A stretch of 63,887 nucleotides of DNA, taken from positions 23,695 to 87,581 of the forward strand of contig NZ_DIUM01000064.1 in NCBI RefSeq assembly GCF_002423035.1. The letters are read 5' to 3'. The first letter of the stretch is position 1; every line of letters begins with the position of its first letter. Below the pieces are notes generated by a model. That model made no database searches and was not told the DNA's origin. It worked only from the letters and a program-made list of their open reading frames with translations. Below are positions 53,188 through 61,452 of the stretch, one piece after another. A program made the position numbers and the translations under genes. Source of the DNA: Thiocapsa sp. UBA6158 (GTDB taxonomy: Bacteria; Pseudomonadota; Gammaproteobacteria; Chromatiales; Chromatiaceae).

Positions 53188-53754
53188 TTAGAGGGTGTTG
53201 ATGGCGTCGATGGCCGCGTCGCGCGCGGCCGTGATCGCGGGGAGATCGGTCGCGGCCCGCACCGCACGCTTACCGGCCATGCGCCGGCCTTCGATGGCCG
53301 CACCGACGAGCGTCCAAGCCTCCTCGGCCGCCAGCGCATCGGCCACGACGTCGGCCATCGGCATGGCGCAGGCCGACGCCTCGGCGTGCAGGATCGGGTA
53401 ATCGGCCGGAGCCGGGTCGGCCGCCGCCAGCCAGGCGGCCACCTCGGCGGACTTGCGCTGATAGGTCAGGTCCTGCCCGGGGGCGACCGTGATGTAGCGC
53501 GCACGCACGGCACCGGCGGCCTGGTCGATGGCCGCAAGGGCGGTATCGCGCGCCACCTCGAGGTTGATCGGCGCGACGATCTCGGAGAGCGAGCCGTCGG
53601 CGTTGAAGCGCGGAGCGTCCATCTCTTGGGATGCGAGCCACGTGGCCTCGTCCACGATCACCGCATCGGCGGGGATGTCCGCGCCGTGCACGGCCGAGAG
53701 ATAGCGCGCCACGATGCGGCGCTCCGGTGAAAGCGAAAACCCATAAATTTGCAT
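53188..53754 (-). CDS. Tail fibre assembly-like / DUF4376-type protein
   Basis: 188 residues from ATG at 53754, starting two bases after the tail fibre stop. MQIYGFSLSPERRIVARYL gives a short N-terminal domain and the helical C-terminal part (ITAARDAAIDAINTL) resembles DUF4376-type regions found beside tail fibres. It is probably a fibre-associated or assembly protein. The family call is weak and rests mainly on position. Confidence 0.5.
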   Translation of the reverse strand: MQIYGFSLSPERRIVARYLSAVHGADIPADAVIVDEATWLASQEMDAPRFNADGSLSEIVAPINLEVARDTALAAIDQAAGAVRARYITVAPGQDLTYQRKSAEVAAWLAAADPAPADYPILHAEASACAMPMADVVADALAAEEAWTLVGAAIEGRRMAGKRAVRAATDLPAITAARDAAIDAINTL

Positions 53755-53756
53755 CG

Positions 53757-54827
53757 TCAATACCCGATCGCAATCAGGGATGGCGTGAAGCCGCCGATGT
53801 GCGGCAGCCGTGTCACGGTGTTGAGCACAATCACATAGGTCCCGCCGGTGGTCGCCCCACGCGTCCCGACAGTAATCAGAGCTGCGTCCGCCAAATTTGC
53901 TTCGCTGCAGACGACGGCAAGGACGGCGGTCGGAAATGCAATCGGCCACGTGATCCACGAACCGTTCACGGATCCCTGGGTGCGCCATTGGATAATCGGG
54001 GCAATGCCGGGCGCGGGGATTTTTACCCACCCGCTGGCTCCGGACGCGCCCGCCGTGGCGGATGAAATCCCATCCAATAAGTCTTTCAAGACCTTGCCTT
54101 GAGCGGCCGTCAGCGCCTCGGTTGCCGATGTGCTCGTCAGGACATTCGCCAGCCGCATGATGCCCGGCACGACCGTGCTGCCGACCGGCAGGCGCGCCGC
54201 GTCCATCACGCCGGATGTGATCTGCGATGCCGAGTGCACATGGGCGCCGGCCGCCTTTCCGGCCAGCGCCTCGGCAAGTCCGGAGATGGCCGACATCGGG
54301 TGACTGTCCGAGACGCTGCGATTCACGAGCGCGTTGTGGTCGGTGGTCCCGCCGCCGGACATCTGCTCGATCATCAGCCGCAGCGACCGGCCCTGCGCGG
54401 CGGTCAGAGCGCGATCGGTGTTGAGGCTCTGGAGGTCGTCGACCAGCTGAACGATCCCGCGCGCGGCGCTGCTTGCCGCCGGCAGGCGGGCCTCGGCCAT
54501 CACGCCCGCCGTGATCGACGAAGCGCTGTGGGTATGCTCGGACGGCGCCTTACCGGCGAGCGCGGACACCAGCCCGTCGATTGCCGCCAACGGATGCGCG
54601 GCCGCGGCATCGCGGTTGCTCAGCAGCGCGTGATTGGTCGTGCCCCCGCTGACCCCGTCGATAAGCTCCGCGAGGGCTTCGAGCGACTGCTTGAGGTAGG
54701 CGGTGCGGTTGGCCAGTTGTTTGGCCTGGAGGTTGTCGATCCCGTCGGCGCCGCCGAGCACGGGGTCGGTGGTCTCGAGCTGATAAATACCCGGCTCCCA
54801 GGCCGGTGACTCTGGCACGTTGGCCAT
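53757..54827 (-). CDS. Tail fibre protein (P2 gpH position)
   Basis: 356 residues. The N-terminal 60 residues (PAWEPGIYQLETTDPVLGG) look like a baseplate-binding start. Two similar modules follow: NHALLSNRDAAAAHPLAAI / EHTHSASSITAGVM / LTAAQGRSLR, and NALVNRSVSDSHPMSAI / HVHSASQITSGVM / LTAAQGKVLK. Repeats of His-containing turns are typical of trimeric fibres. The C-terminal 110 residues would be the tip. It follows gpI and precedes an assembly-like gene, the P2 order I-H-G. Confidence 0.85.
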   Translation of the reverse strand: MANVPESPAWEPGIYQLETTDPVLGGADGIDNLQAKQLANRTAYLKQSLEALAELIDGVSGGTTNHALLSNRDAAAAHPLAAIDGLVSALAGKAPSEHTHSASSITAGVMAEARLPAASSAARGIVQLVDDLQSLNTDRALTAAQGRSLRLMIEQMSGGGTTDHNALVNRSVSDSHPMSAISGLAEALAGKAAGAHVHSASQITSGVMDAARLPVGSTVVPGIMRLANVLTSTSATEALTAAQGKVLKDLLDGISSATAGASGASGWVKIPAPGIAPIIQWRTQGSVNGSWITWPIAFPTAVLAVVCSEANLADAALITVGTRGATTGGTYVIVLNTVTRLPHIGGFTPSLIAIGY

Positions 54828-54830
54828 GGG

Positions 54831-55472
54831 CTACTCCTCTTCGGCGGCAAAGCCGCCCGCGTAGGTGATGGATCCGTCGTAGTCGTGCGCGCCGTCGTGG
54901 AAGACGCCGTAAGCGACGATGCGGCGCAGGTGCGAGCGGGCGTTCTTGTAGTAGCCGACGCGCCGACGGATCTCCGCCTGTTGCGCGGCGCTGGGCGCGC
55001 CGCCGACGTTCAGGACGACGTCGAACTCGTAGGGGCCGATGTCCCCGCCGTGGTTGATGGCGCCGCCGCGGGCATAGGTCCCGTCGCGGCGGTAGGTCGA
55101 GCCCTCGAGGATCTCGACATTGCCGTAACCGATCAGCTGGAGCGCACGCTTGACCGCCCATGGCGTGCCTTTGCGCGCATGCAGCAATGCGGACTCGGCC
55201 AGCATGTTTCGCTTGGTCGCCTCGCTCCACGCCGGGTCCCACTCATCCACCGACAGCGTCCACGCCAGCCATGGCAGCAGAGCTGTCGGGCAATCGCGCG
55301 GGCGCCACAGCAAGCGCAGCTGCACCGGCACACGACCGATGCGCGCGGTGGCGTCTTCGAGCGTGAGCTCCTGGGGCGCGCAATGCGTCGGCAGGAGCCG
55401 CTCGCGCACCTGCGAATCCCAGCGCAACCCGGCATCGAACCCGCCGCCCTGATCCCATTGCGTGATCGTCAC
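54831..55472 (-). CDS. I: Baseplate/tail protein I (P2 gpI-like)
   Basis: 213 residues using GTG at 55472, which overlaps the upstream stop (GTGA). LLPTHCAPQELTLEDATAR, LLPWLAWTLSVDEWDPAWSE and KRNMLAESALLHARKGTPW, then GTPWAVKRAL, are hallmark of gpI, the wedge component between gpJ and the tail fibre. Its longer ORF upstream reads in the frame of another gene and is not used. Confidence 0.92.
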   Translation of the reverse strand: MTITQWDQGGGFDAGLRWDSQVRERLLPTHCAPQELTLEDATARIGRVPVQLRLLWRPRDCPTALLPWLAWTLSVDEWDPAWSEATKRNMLAESALLHARKGTPWAVKRALQLIGYGNVEILEGSTYRRDGTYARGGAINHGGDIGPYEFDVVLNVGGAPSAAQQAEIRRRVGYYKNARSHLRRIVAYGVFHDGAHDYDGSITYAGGFAAEEE

Positions 55473-56053
55473 GGCCACACCCTGAGGCCGTTGAGCCACG
55501 CCGCCGAGATCGGCGTCGACCCGATCCGTACGTCCGACACCTCCGCCGCGCCGACGCGCAGATAGCGCGGGACGCTGTACGGCACGTCGATAAACACGGA
55601 CTTCACATCCAGCGTCGAGGCGGTCGGGTTCGGCTGGAACACGGCGATCGTCACGAAGTCCGCGTCGAGCACATCCGGCACCAGCGACCCGAACGAGCTC
55701 GTGCCGAGCGTGAACGCCGCGCCGGTCGCGAGCGCGAGCCGGGTCGCGCCATGGCCGAGGCCGTCCAGGCGCGCGAACGCGATCAACCCCATGACCTCGA
55801 TGCCGGAGGAGCGCGTGGTCGCGCCGAACGTGCAGGGCTGCAGGATGGCGTCCGGCGGCAATGCGTTCTGCGCCGTCAACCCGGCTGCGGTGCGCCACCC
55901 GCCCAGGGCGAGCGGCACGATATCGATGCTCGTGCTCACGGCGAGCGTTGCCCATGCCGCGGTGTCGACCCCGAGCATATTGCCCGGGTTGGTCCAGCCG
56001 CGCGCGCCTGCGGCGGCCGTCAACGCATTGGGGTAAAGGCGCAGCGTCGGCAT
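55469..56053 (-). CDS. Phage structural protein of unknown function (between J and I)
   Basis: 194 residues. The beta-rich sequence (LAVSTSIDIVPLALGGWRT, FVTIAVFQPNPTASTLDVK, ISAAWLNGLRVWP) suggests a tail or fibre-like jelly domain. Overlaps link it to both neighbours (TGATG and GTGA), so it belongs to the baseplate operon. P2 has no gene here; no family recognised. Confidence 0.7.
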   Translation of the reverse strand: MPTLRLYPNALTAAAGARGWTNPGNMLGVDTAAWATLAVSTSIDIVPLALGGWRTAAGLTAQNALPPDAILQPCTFGATTRSSGIEVMGLIAFARLDGLGHGATRLALATGAAFTLGTSSFGSLVPDVLDADFVTIAVFQPNPTASTLDVKSVFIDVPYSVPRYLRVGAAEVSDVRIGSTPISAAWLNGLRVWP

Positions 56054-56736
56054 CAGACCCCGCTCGTCACGATGTAGAGCACCCCGGGCGCCGGGCTCGC
56101 CGGCAGCGTCGAGACGACGGCCACGGCGAGCCCGGCCTGCGTGTTGTGGGCGTGGATCGACACCTTGGCGTTGAGCGCCGTCTGCTGCGCCGCGCTGACC
56201 GGCTTGGCGCTGTCTGCGGTGTTGTCGACGCTGGCGAGCCCGACGTCGGCCTTGGCCAGCGACACCGCCCCGGAGCGCCCGGCGACCGACTGCACCGGCG
56301 CGGCCGCGGCGGCTTGCGCAGGCGTGGCTTTGGCGTCGAGGGCGGACTGCAGCCCGGTGATATCCGCAACGCCATGGCCGTGCACGGTTGCGGCCTTGGC
56401 GCCCAGCGCCGCGACCAGGTCGGTGATCGCCTCCACCGGATGCGCATCGGATGCCCCGCGATTGGACAGCTGCCCATGATCGAACTGGCCGCCTTCGCCT
56501 TCCCCGGCGCCCGACACGGTGACCACGCCGCCGTCTTGCGACACCGTGATGTTCGGCCCGGCCACGATGGCCTGCACCGGCGCCAGGCCGGCGACCTGCG
56601 CCGTGGTCGGGCGTTGCGCGACGGCCGCCTCCAGGGCGGCGATCGCCGCGGCGGCCGCGGCAAAGTTTCCCCGCAGCGGCGCCGAAACCAGATCGCCGCC
56701 GGACGGCGGCACGCTTGGATTGATCGGCTCAGACAT
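56053..56736 (-). CDS. Fibre-like structural protein with His-turn module
   Basis: 227 residues. The N-terminus is Ala-rich helical. A module HGQLSNRGASDAHPVEAI / HGHGVADITGLQSALDAK resembles the repeats of the tail fibre gene downstream, and AQQTALNAKVSIHAHNT follows. It is likely a second, short fibre or baseplate decoration. The start overlaps the gpJ stop by one base. Confidence 0.7.
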   Translation of the reverse strand: MSEPINPSVPPSGGDLVSAPLRGNFAAAAAAIAALEAAVAQRPTTAQVAGLAPVQAIVAGPNITVSQDGGVVTVSGAGEGEGGQFDHGQLSNRGASDAHPVEAITDLVAALGAKAATVHGHGVADITGLQSALDAKATPAQAAAAAPVQSVAGRSGAVSLAKADVGLASVDNTADSAKPVSAAQQTALNAKVSIHAHNTQAGLAVAVVSTLPASPAPGVLYIVTSGV

Positions 56737-57656
56737 TATTCATCCGTCCCCGTGATCGTGATCGCGATGCCGGTGCAGCTGGCGATCGCGTCGTGAGCCA
56801 CCACGACATCGGCGGCGGGCGAGCTCAGCACGACGTTGTGCACGCCCGGGCGATGCAGCGCGGCGAACAGGCCCGAGCGCATCACGTCGTGCCCCAGCCG
56901 GCGCCGATCCGCGATGTACTCATCCAGCGACGCCCGGGCGGCCGACGCCACGAGATCCGGCGACGGCCCCGCATACAGACTCAGAGTCGCCGTAACGGCG
57001 TATTCAATGACCGCCGCCGGCCCCTGCACCTCGACGAGATCGGTGAGCGGGCGCACATGCTCGGCGTTCAGCGCGGCACTCACGATCGAGATCAACTCGC
57101 CGCTCGGCGTGCCGTCTTCGGCCTCGGACGACAGCACCGTGACCGTCACGCGGCCCGTGTAGCCGCCCGGCACGCCCGGCGCAAAGACATCGACGTCCAT
57201 GACCCGGCCGTCCGCGCCGCGGGCGTGAAATTCATAGGCGCCGACCGATCCGGCGACCGTGTAGCCTTCCAGGGCCAGCTGGATGCGCGAGCGCAGATCC
57301 GCATCGGACTCCAGAATCAGCGGAATCGGCGGAGATGCGTCGAGGTCTTCAGCTTGGACGATCAGGCGGGCCACATTGAACAGCGCGGCCAGATGCTCGA
57401 GATCCGAGCCGGCCGCAAAGGCCAGCATCACGGCGCGCGCGGCGTCGTTCACGTGGGCGCGCAACAGGGTCTCGCGGTAGGCGCAGGCCTCGAGCAGTTT
57501 GTTGATCGGCTCGGATTCGAGCGCCAGCACCGCGATCAACTGCGGATCGCGCGCGGCGACGTCCGCGCGCAGCTCGAGCAGGATCTGTTCGAAGTCCAGC
57601 GCCTCAACCACCTCGGGCGGCGGCAGCGTGGACAAATCAATCGCGGTGAAGCTCAT
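56736..57656 (-). CDS. J: Baseplate assembly protein J (P2 gpJ-like)
   Basis: 306 residues. MSFTAIDLSTLPPPEVVEAL, LEACAYRETLLRAHVNDAA, GSDLEHLAALFNV and TVLSSEAEDGTPSGELIS are highly typical of gpJ / Mu gp47-type baseplate proteins. It forms the wedge with gpW and gpI. The start overlaps the gpW stop (ATGA). Confidence 0.95.
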   Translation of the reverse strand: MSFTAIDLSTLPPPEVVEALDFEQILLELRADVAARDPQLIAVLALESEPINKLLEACAYRETLLRAHVNDAARAVMLAFAAGSDLEHLAALFNVARLIVQAEDLDASPPIPLILESDADLRSRIQLALEGYTVAGSVGAYEFHARGADGRVMDVDVFAPGVPGGYTGRVTVTVLSSEAEDGTPSGELISIVSAALNAEHVRPLTDLVEVQGPAAVIEYAVTATLSLYAGPSPDLVASAARASLDEYIADRRRLGHDVMRSGLFAALHRPGVHNVVLSSPAADVVVAHDAIASCTGIAITITGTDE

Positions 57657-58009
57657 GCGGATACCCCGCTAGGCGTGATCAACAGGCCCTCCAGACGCAA
57701 AGCCCCGCCGTCGGCGCGCCACATCAGGTCAAGGTCCATCTCGACGGACCCTGCATCGAGCGCGCGCACCGCGACACGCTGCACGCTGACCCGCGGCTCC
57801 CAGCGCCCGATCGCGCCCGCCGTAGCCTGGATGATGTCGAGCACGGTGACGCCGTCGAGCGGCGCGTCCACGAGATCCGGCAGCAGGCTGCCGTACTCGC
57901 GGCGCATCACGCGCGAGCCAAGCGGAGTCGATAGGATGTCCGTGATCGACTGGCGCAGGTGCGAGAGCACGTCCAGGCGCCGTCCGGTGGTGGCGCTCAT
58001 GCCGCTCAT
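57653..58009 (-). CDS. W: Baseplate wedge protein W (gp25-like)
   Basis: 118 residues. HLRQSITDILSTPLGSRVMR, EYGSLLPDLVDAPLD and RWEPRVSVQRV match the gpW/gp25 family, with lysozyme-like wedge fold. Two possible starts (58009 and 58000); the first overlaps the gpV stop as ATGA. Confidence 0.94.
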   Translation of the reverse strand: MSGMSATTGRRLDVLSHLRQSITDILSTPLGSRVMRREYGSLLPDLVDAPLDGVTVLDIIQATAGAIGRWEPRVSVQRVAVRALDAGSVEMDLDLMWRADGGALRLEGLLITPSGVSA

Positions 58010-58566
58010 CCCGGCTGGCCCGTGCGTCCGGAGCCGACCTCGACACCGGTATGCTTGTGGGTCTTCAGGCTCACGCCGTCAGCGATTACGTCACCATGCA
58101 CGAGGATGTTTCCGCCCGATGCGTTGATGGTGACCCCGCCTTCTGCGTTAATCGTCATGCCGCCGTCGGCGACCAGATTGACGGTCGCACCGGATGGCAG
58201 CACGGCGCTCAAGCGATGCGCTGCGCGGTCGTACTCGATCACCGCGCCATCGGCGTAGGTCGTGCGCGCCACGGTCGCGGCATCGGCCGGTGCGCCGTGG
58301 GCGGCGCAGTAGATGGAGCCGAGCACGATGCCGCCGGCAGGGTCGCCGTCCGGACACAACACGGCGACTTGCTCGCCCACCTCGGGCGCACTCCACGTGC
58401 GATCGCCACCCGCGCGCACGCTGAGCCACGGCAGCCAGGCCGTCGTGAGCTCCCCGAGCTTCACGCGCACCCGCGCCTTGGCGTAATCCGCCTCGGCCAC
58501 GGTGCCGATCTGCACCAGGTTCGCGCGGCTGCGCTCGAGCTCTGCGGTATCGCGGGCGACGCTCAT
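58006..58566 (-). CDS. V: Baseplate spike protein V (P2 gpV-like)
   Basis: 186 residues from ATG at 58566 (overlaps the upstream stop as ATGA). An OB-fold start (IGTVAEADYAKARVRVKLG, WLPWLSVRAGGDRTWSAP) leads to EQVAVLCPDGDPAGGIVLGS, then a beta-helix spike with short repeats and a tip containing HKHTGVEVGSGRTG, where a His pair would hold a metal ion. This is the membrane-piercing spike of contractile tails. Confidence 0.95.
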   Translation of the reverse strand: MSVARDTAELERSRANLVQIGTVAEADYAKARVRVKLGELTTAWLPWLSVRAGGDRTWSAPEVGEQVAVLCPDGDPAGGIVLGSIYCAAHGAPADAATVARTTYADGAVIEYDRAAHRLSAVLPSGATVNLVADGGMTINAEGGVTINASGGNILVHGDVIADGVSLKTHKHTGVEVGSGRTGQPG

Positions 58567-59165
58567 CCCGCGGAGCCTTCCGGCGGAGCATCGACACGCC
58601 AGTAGTCCTCGGCCGTGCCGCCCATCTCGCCGATACGCGGAGCGATGCCAAGCCACACCTCGGACGGCGCCACGCCGACGCCGTCCCAGTCCGAGGCGCC
58701 GATGCGCACGTCGTGCGTCCAGCGCACCTCGCGCACCGCAACTCCGCGAGACTCAAGCGTCCACAGCGGAGCCGCGCCGGGCTCCTCATCGATGCGGCCG
58801 GGCCGAGCCAGCAGGGCCGGCGACACTCCCGACAACCCCCACCGGTTGGCACGCGCGCGCAGCAGGACCTGCGAGGCCAGCGCCCACGCCAAGGCGCCGC
58901 GCGCCTCCTCGCCGCCGGCATGTCGCACGCAAGCGAAAGTAGACCAATAGGTGCGGGTCAGAATCTCGCCGGTACCGGGATCATCCAGCACCCGCAAGCG
59001 GGTCAGCAGCACCAGCAGCGCCGGCACGCGCAACGTCGCGCGCGCTGAATCCTCCAGCTCTCCCGCATAGGGCTGACAGGTGGCAACACCGGGCAGTGCG
59101 CCGAGGTCGGCGCAGATGGCGCTTTGCAGCGCCGAGACGCTGGACGATGGGGTCTGTGAGGTCAT
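58563..59165 (-). CDS. DUF1834 (Mu gp37-like) tail/neck completion protein
   Basis: 200 residues. LQSAICADLGALPGVATCQPY and LEDSARATLRVPALLVLLT, then WALASQVLLRARANRWG, match DUF1834/gp37-type proteins. It is expected to complete the tail or link head and tail. It precedes gpV with an ATGA overlap. Together with the DUF1320 gene it points to a Mu-like neck. Confidence 0.8.
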   Translation of the reverse strand: MTSQTPSSSVSALQSAICADLGALPGVATCQPYAGELEDSARATLRVPALLVLLTRLRVLDDPGTGEILTRTYWSTFACVRHAGGEEARGALAWALASQVLLRARANRWGLSGVSPALLARPGRIDEEPGAAPLWTLESRGVAVREVRWTHDVRIGASDWDGVGVAPSEVWLGIAPRIGEMGGTAEDYWRVDAPPEGSAG

Positions 59166-59229
59166 GGCCGACAGTGTCGGCCATGCGGGGAGGGGGATCA
59201 GCTAACCGACGTTATCCGGTTCGGCCGAT

Positions 59230-59727
59230 TTACAGCGTCGCCGCGAGGCGGAGCAGCTCTGCCTTGCGGTCCGTCGCCCCCACCGCGGCGAGTGCGGCAT
59301 TGAGGATCGGATCGTCGTATTCCCACGTCTGCGCGCGCTCGACAAACGCCAGCGCCTCGAAATCCTCGACCGGGTCGAGCCCGGCCCGCCACGCGAGAAA
59401 CGCCTCCACGAGGCCGGCAGCCTTCACTGCGCGCATCCCCTGCAGGGCGGACACCGATGCCGGCGGCTGCTCGGCGATCGCGGCAACGGCGGCAGCGCGC
59501 TCATCGGGCGTGCCGGCGGGCTCGCGGTAGTAATGCGGGCCTTTCGCATCTTCCGCCAGCCGCCACGGGCCGTATCCAAGCGGAGCCGGCCCGTCGGCCG
59601 TGATGTGCCGCAGCACGCCGAGGCCGGCGAGGCGATGGATATCCTCGTTGCGGATGAGCTGAGCGACGGGATAGCGATGCTCGTCCGCAACGACGTGGGA
59701 TGGCGGGGTGGCGTGGTCGTGCGTCAT
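59230..59727 (-). CDS. Phage protein of unknown function, coupled to the DGR reverse transcriptase
   Basis: 165 residues using ATG at 59727, which overlaps the RT stop as ATGA. The C-terminal half (AAGLVEAFLAWRAGLDPVED, DDPILNAALAAVGATDRK) resembles a short helical module of small phage proteins found near fibres. The N-terminal half has HRYPVAQLIRNEDIHRLAG. The tight coupling suggests coexpression with the RT; it could be an RT accessory or a tail-fibre-type gene. Function unknown. Confidence 0.6.
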   Translation of the reverse strand: MTHDHATPPSHVVADEHRYPVAQLIRNEDIHRLAGLGVLRHITADGPAPLGYGPWRLAEDAKGPHYYREPAGTPDERAAAVAAIAEQPPASVSALQGMRAVKAAGLVEAFLAWRAGLDPVEDFEALAFVERAQTWEYDDPILNAALAAVGATDRKAELLRLAATL

Positions 59728-60743
59728 GAACAGCATGCGGCCTCCAGGGTGGCACGGGTCGCCGCGGGCAAGCGCGGCACCAGGTCGGGCCGCCGCGCGT
59801 ACAGCCGGCCCGCGAAATGACGAAAGGATGCGGTCGCGCGGGCGTTGCCGAGCATCGACACCAGGGCGGGGACATCACCCTCTCTCAGCCGTCGCGAGAA
59901 ACGACACAAGCTATGCTTGCGCACGCAACGCGTGCGGCGCCAGGTGCGGAATCCGACGAAATTCACTCCGCGGCGCACGGGCGCGATGGTGTAGCGGGAC
60001 AACTCCAGCCCGAGCCGATCGGCGAGAAACGCCTCGATTTCCTGCAACGCCGCGCGCGCCTGCGGGCGGTCCAGACCGAACAGGATGAAGTCGTCGACGA
60101 AGCGCACATAGCGGCGAATGCGCATGACGCGCTTCACGTGCATATCCAGATCATGCAGGTAGATGCTGGCGAACAGCTGGCTGAGCAGGTTGCCGATCGG
60201 CAGGCCGCGCGGCTCGTCGTATTCGCAGAACGCGGCCATCAGTGCCAGCAGGCGCGGGTCCTTGATCTTGCGCTCGATCTGCGTCATCAGGACCGCACGA
60301 TCGATGCGGTAAAAGAACTTGCGCACGTCCAGCTGGAGCGTCACGGAGTCCGGTGCGCTCGCGCGCAAATACCGTTGCGCCTGGTCCGCAGCGCGATGAT
60401 GCCCTTTCCCGACCCGGCACCCGTAGGCGTCATGGATAAAGGTCCGATCGAAGATCGGGTAGACGACGGCGTAAACCGCGTGCTGTACGATCGTGTCGCG
60501 AAACTCCGGGGCATAGATCACGCGGGGCTTGGGCTCGCGCACCTCGAACTTGCGGTAGCCGCGCGGGCGATAGCGCCCCTCGGCCAGCTCGTCGGCAAGG
60601 GCGGCGAGATTCGCTCCGAGGTTGCGCTCGAATGCCTCCACGGCCGCCTTGCATCGCTTGCCCGCACGCGCCTTCAGGAAGGCGGCGTAGAGGCTTTCCA
60701 AAGAGGCCACCTGCTCATACAAGTGACCGAAACGGGTGGGCAT
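59724..60743 (-). CDS. DGR reverse transcriptase
   Basis: 339 residues. RT motifs in order: YRPRGYRKFEVREPKPR (about 58-74), LQLDVRKFFYRID (about 136-148; first catalytic Asp), GLPIGNLLSQLFAS (about 180-193, the DGR-type PIG-SQ in place of QGxxxSP of retrons and group II introns) and YVRFVDDFILFG (about 212-223, catalytic DD). No maturase domain is present. It would copy the TR RNA with adenine-specific errors, together with Avd, and place the cDNA into the target's VR. It starts 119 bases after the TR. Confidence 0.95.
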   Translation of the reverse strand: MPTRFGHLYEQVASLESLYAAFLKARAGKRCKAAVEAFERNLGANLAALADELAEGRYRPRGYRKFEVREPKPRVIYAPEFRDTIVQHAVYAVVYPIFDRTFIHDAYGCRVGKGHHRAADQAQRYLRASAPDSVTLQLDVRKFFYRIDRAVLMTQIERKIKDPRLLALMAAFCEYDEPRGLPIGNLLSQLFASIYLHDLDMHVKRVMRIRRYVRFVDDFILFGLDRPQARAALQEIEAFLADRLGLELSRYTIAPVRRGVNFVGFRTWRRTRCVRKHSLCRFSRRLREGDVPALVSMLGNARATASFRHFAGRLYARRPDLVPRLPAATRATLEAACCS

Positions 60744-60862
60744 GAGAACGTTCTCCGCTGGATACTGGAGCTCAGAGGCCCGCTGATTTCGCCATACCGC
60801 AGGACAGGACCATCCCTATGTCTCCAGTCTGCCCATGTGCGGGCTATCAGGTTGGCGGGAGT

Positions 60863-60984
60863 CATAGTCGGACGCACGGAACGACACCGTGTTGTTGTCA
60901 TTCGTCCGATAGTTGTTCCAATTCCGGCAACCCACCCCGGAGTTCGAGGTGTTGTTCCAATCACCGGAGACCAGAAGCGCAAGG
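60863..60984 (-). repeat. DGR template repeat (TR)
   Basis: 122 bases between avd and RT. Read on the minus strand it would encode LVSGDWNNTSNSGVGC and RNWNNYRTNDNNTVSF. The many AAC/AAT codons (Asn) are typical, because A-to-N changes there can give 15 amino acids without stop codons. It aligns without gaps to the VR at 61461-61582. Confidence 0.95.
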
Positions 60985-61006
60985 CCCATCACGTCGTGGT
61001 CTGCCC

Positions 61007-61408
61007 TTATTGCGGCCACTGCTGACGCAGCGACCGAATCCACCCGCCGATCATCGCCCCCAGCTCGTTGACCAGGATCGAGATCGCCGTGTAGCGTCGC
61101 AGCGCTTCCGGCTCGGACCGGCCGCGCTTGTGGTGCTGAAAGTCGTAATACCCAAGCTCGAACGCCAAGTTCACCAGCGCCCGCAGCTGCTCATGCCTGA
61201 CGTCTAGTTTTTGGAGACTGGTCTTGTTGTGATAGCGCTTGCGACATTCCACCAACAGCGCATAGACATCGTAAGCCGCCATCCGGATTTGCTGACACAG
61301 CCCGTACTTCTCGTGATGCGGGAAGTGATTCAAGTGCACGTTGAGCAACAAGATCACCTCCCTGCATTTAAAGAAGATCGCCGCATTCGGGTCGATCGGC
61401 TTAGGCAT
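61007..61408 (-). CDS. avd: DGR accessory variability determinant (Avd)
   Basis: 133 residues, strongly helical and basic. FKCREVILLLNVHLNHFPHHEKYGLC, split by its His pair, and VYALLVECRKRYHNKTSLQKLD, then LAFELGYYDFQH, match the four-helix Avd family (related to S23-type helical bundles). Avd forms a pentameric barrel that binds the RT and template RNA and is needed for retrohoming. It lies 22 bases before the TR. Start at ATG 61408. Confidence 0.9.
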   Translation of the reverse strand: MPKPIDPNAAIFFKCREVILLLNVHLNHFPHHEKYGLCQQIRMAAYDVYALLVECRKRYHNKTSLQKLDVRHEQLRALVNLAFELGYYDFQHHKRGRSEPEALRRYTAISILVNELGAMIGGWIRSLRQQWPQ

Positions 61409-61427
61409 GCGCAGCAGCCTCCATCCC

Positions 61428-61443
61428 GTCCGCTACCGCGGAC
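61428..61443 (-). promoter_or_regulatory. Hairpin downstream of VR (GGTA tetraloop)
   Basis: On the coding strand GTCCGC-GGTA-GCGGAC folds as a six-base perfect stem with a four-base loop of the GRNA type. Hairpin/cruciform elements with such loops just after VR are known to help target recognition in DGRs. It lies 17 bases past the VR end and just beyond the target stop. Confidence 0.75.
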
Positions 61444-61452
61444 TCTGTCCAG

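Noticed and set aside
53757..54827. Second variable repeat in the tail fibre
   Set aside because: I looked for a TR-like segment (GVGCRNW, VSFRAS) in the fibre and other tail genes and found none.
60816..61043. 75-codon minus-strand frame over the TR
   Set aside because: Its translation is the template repeat itself; it lies between avd and RT and need not be translated.
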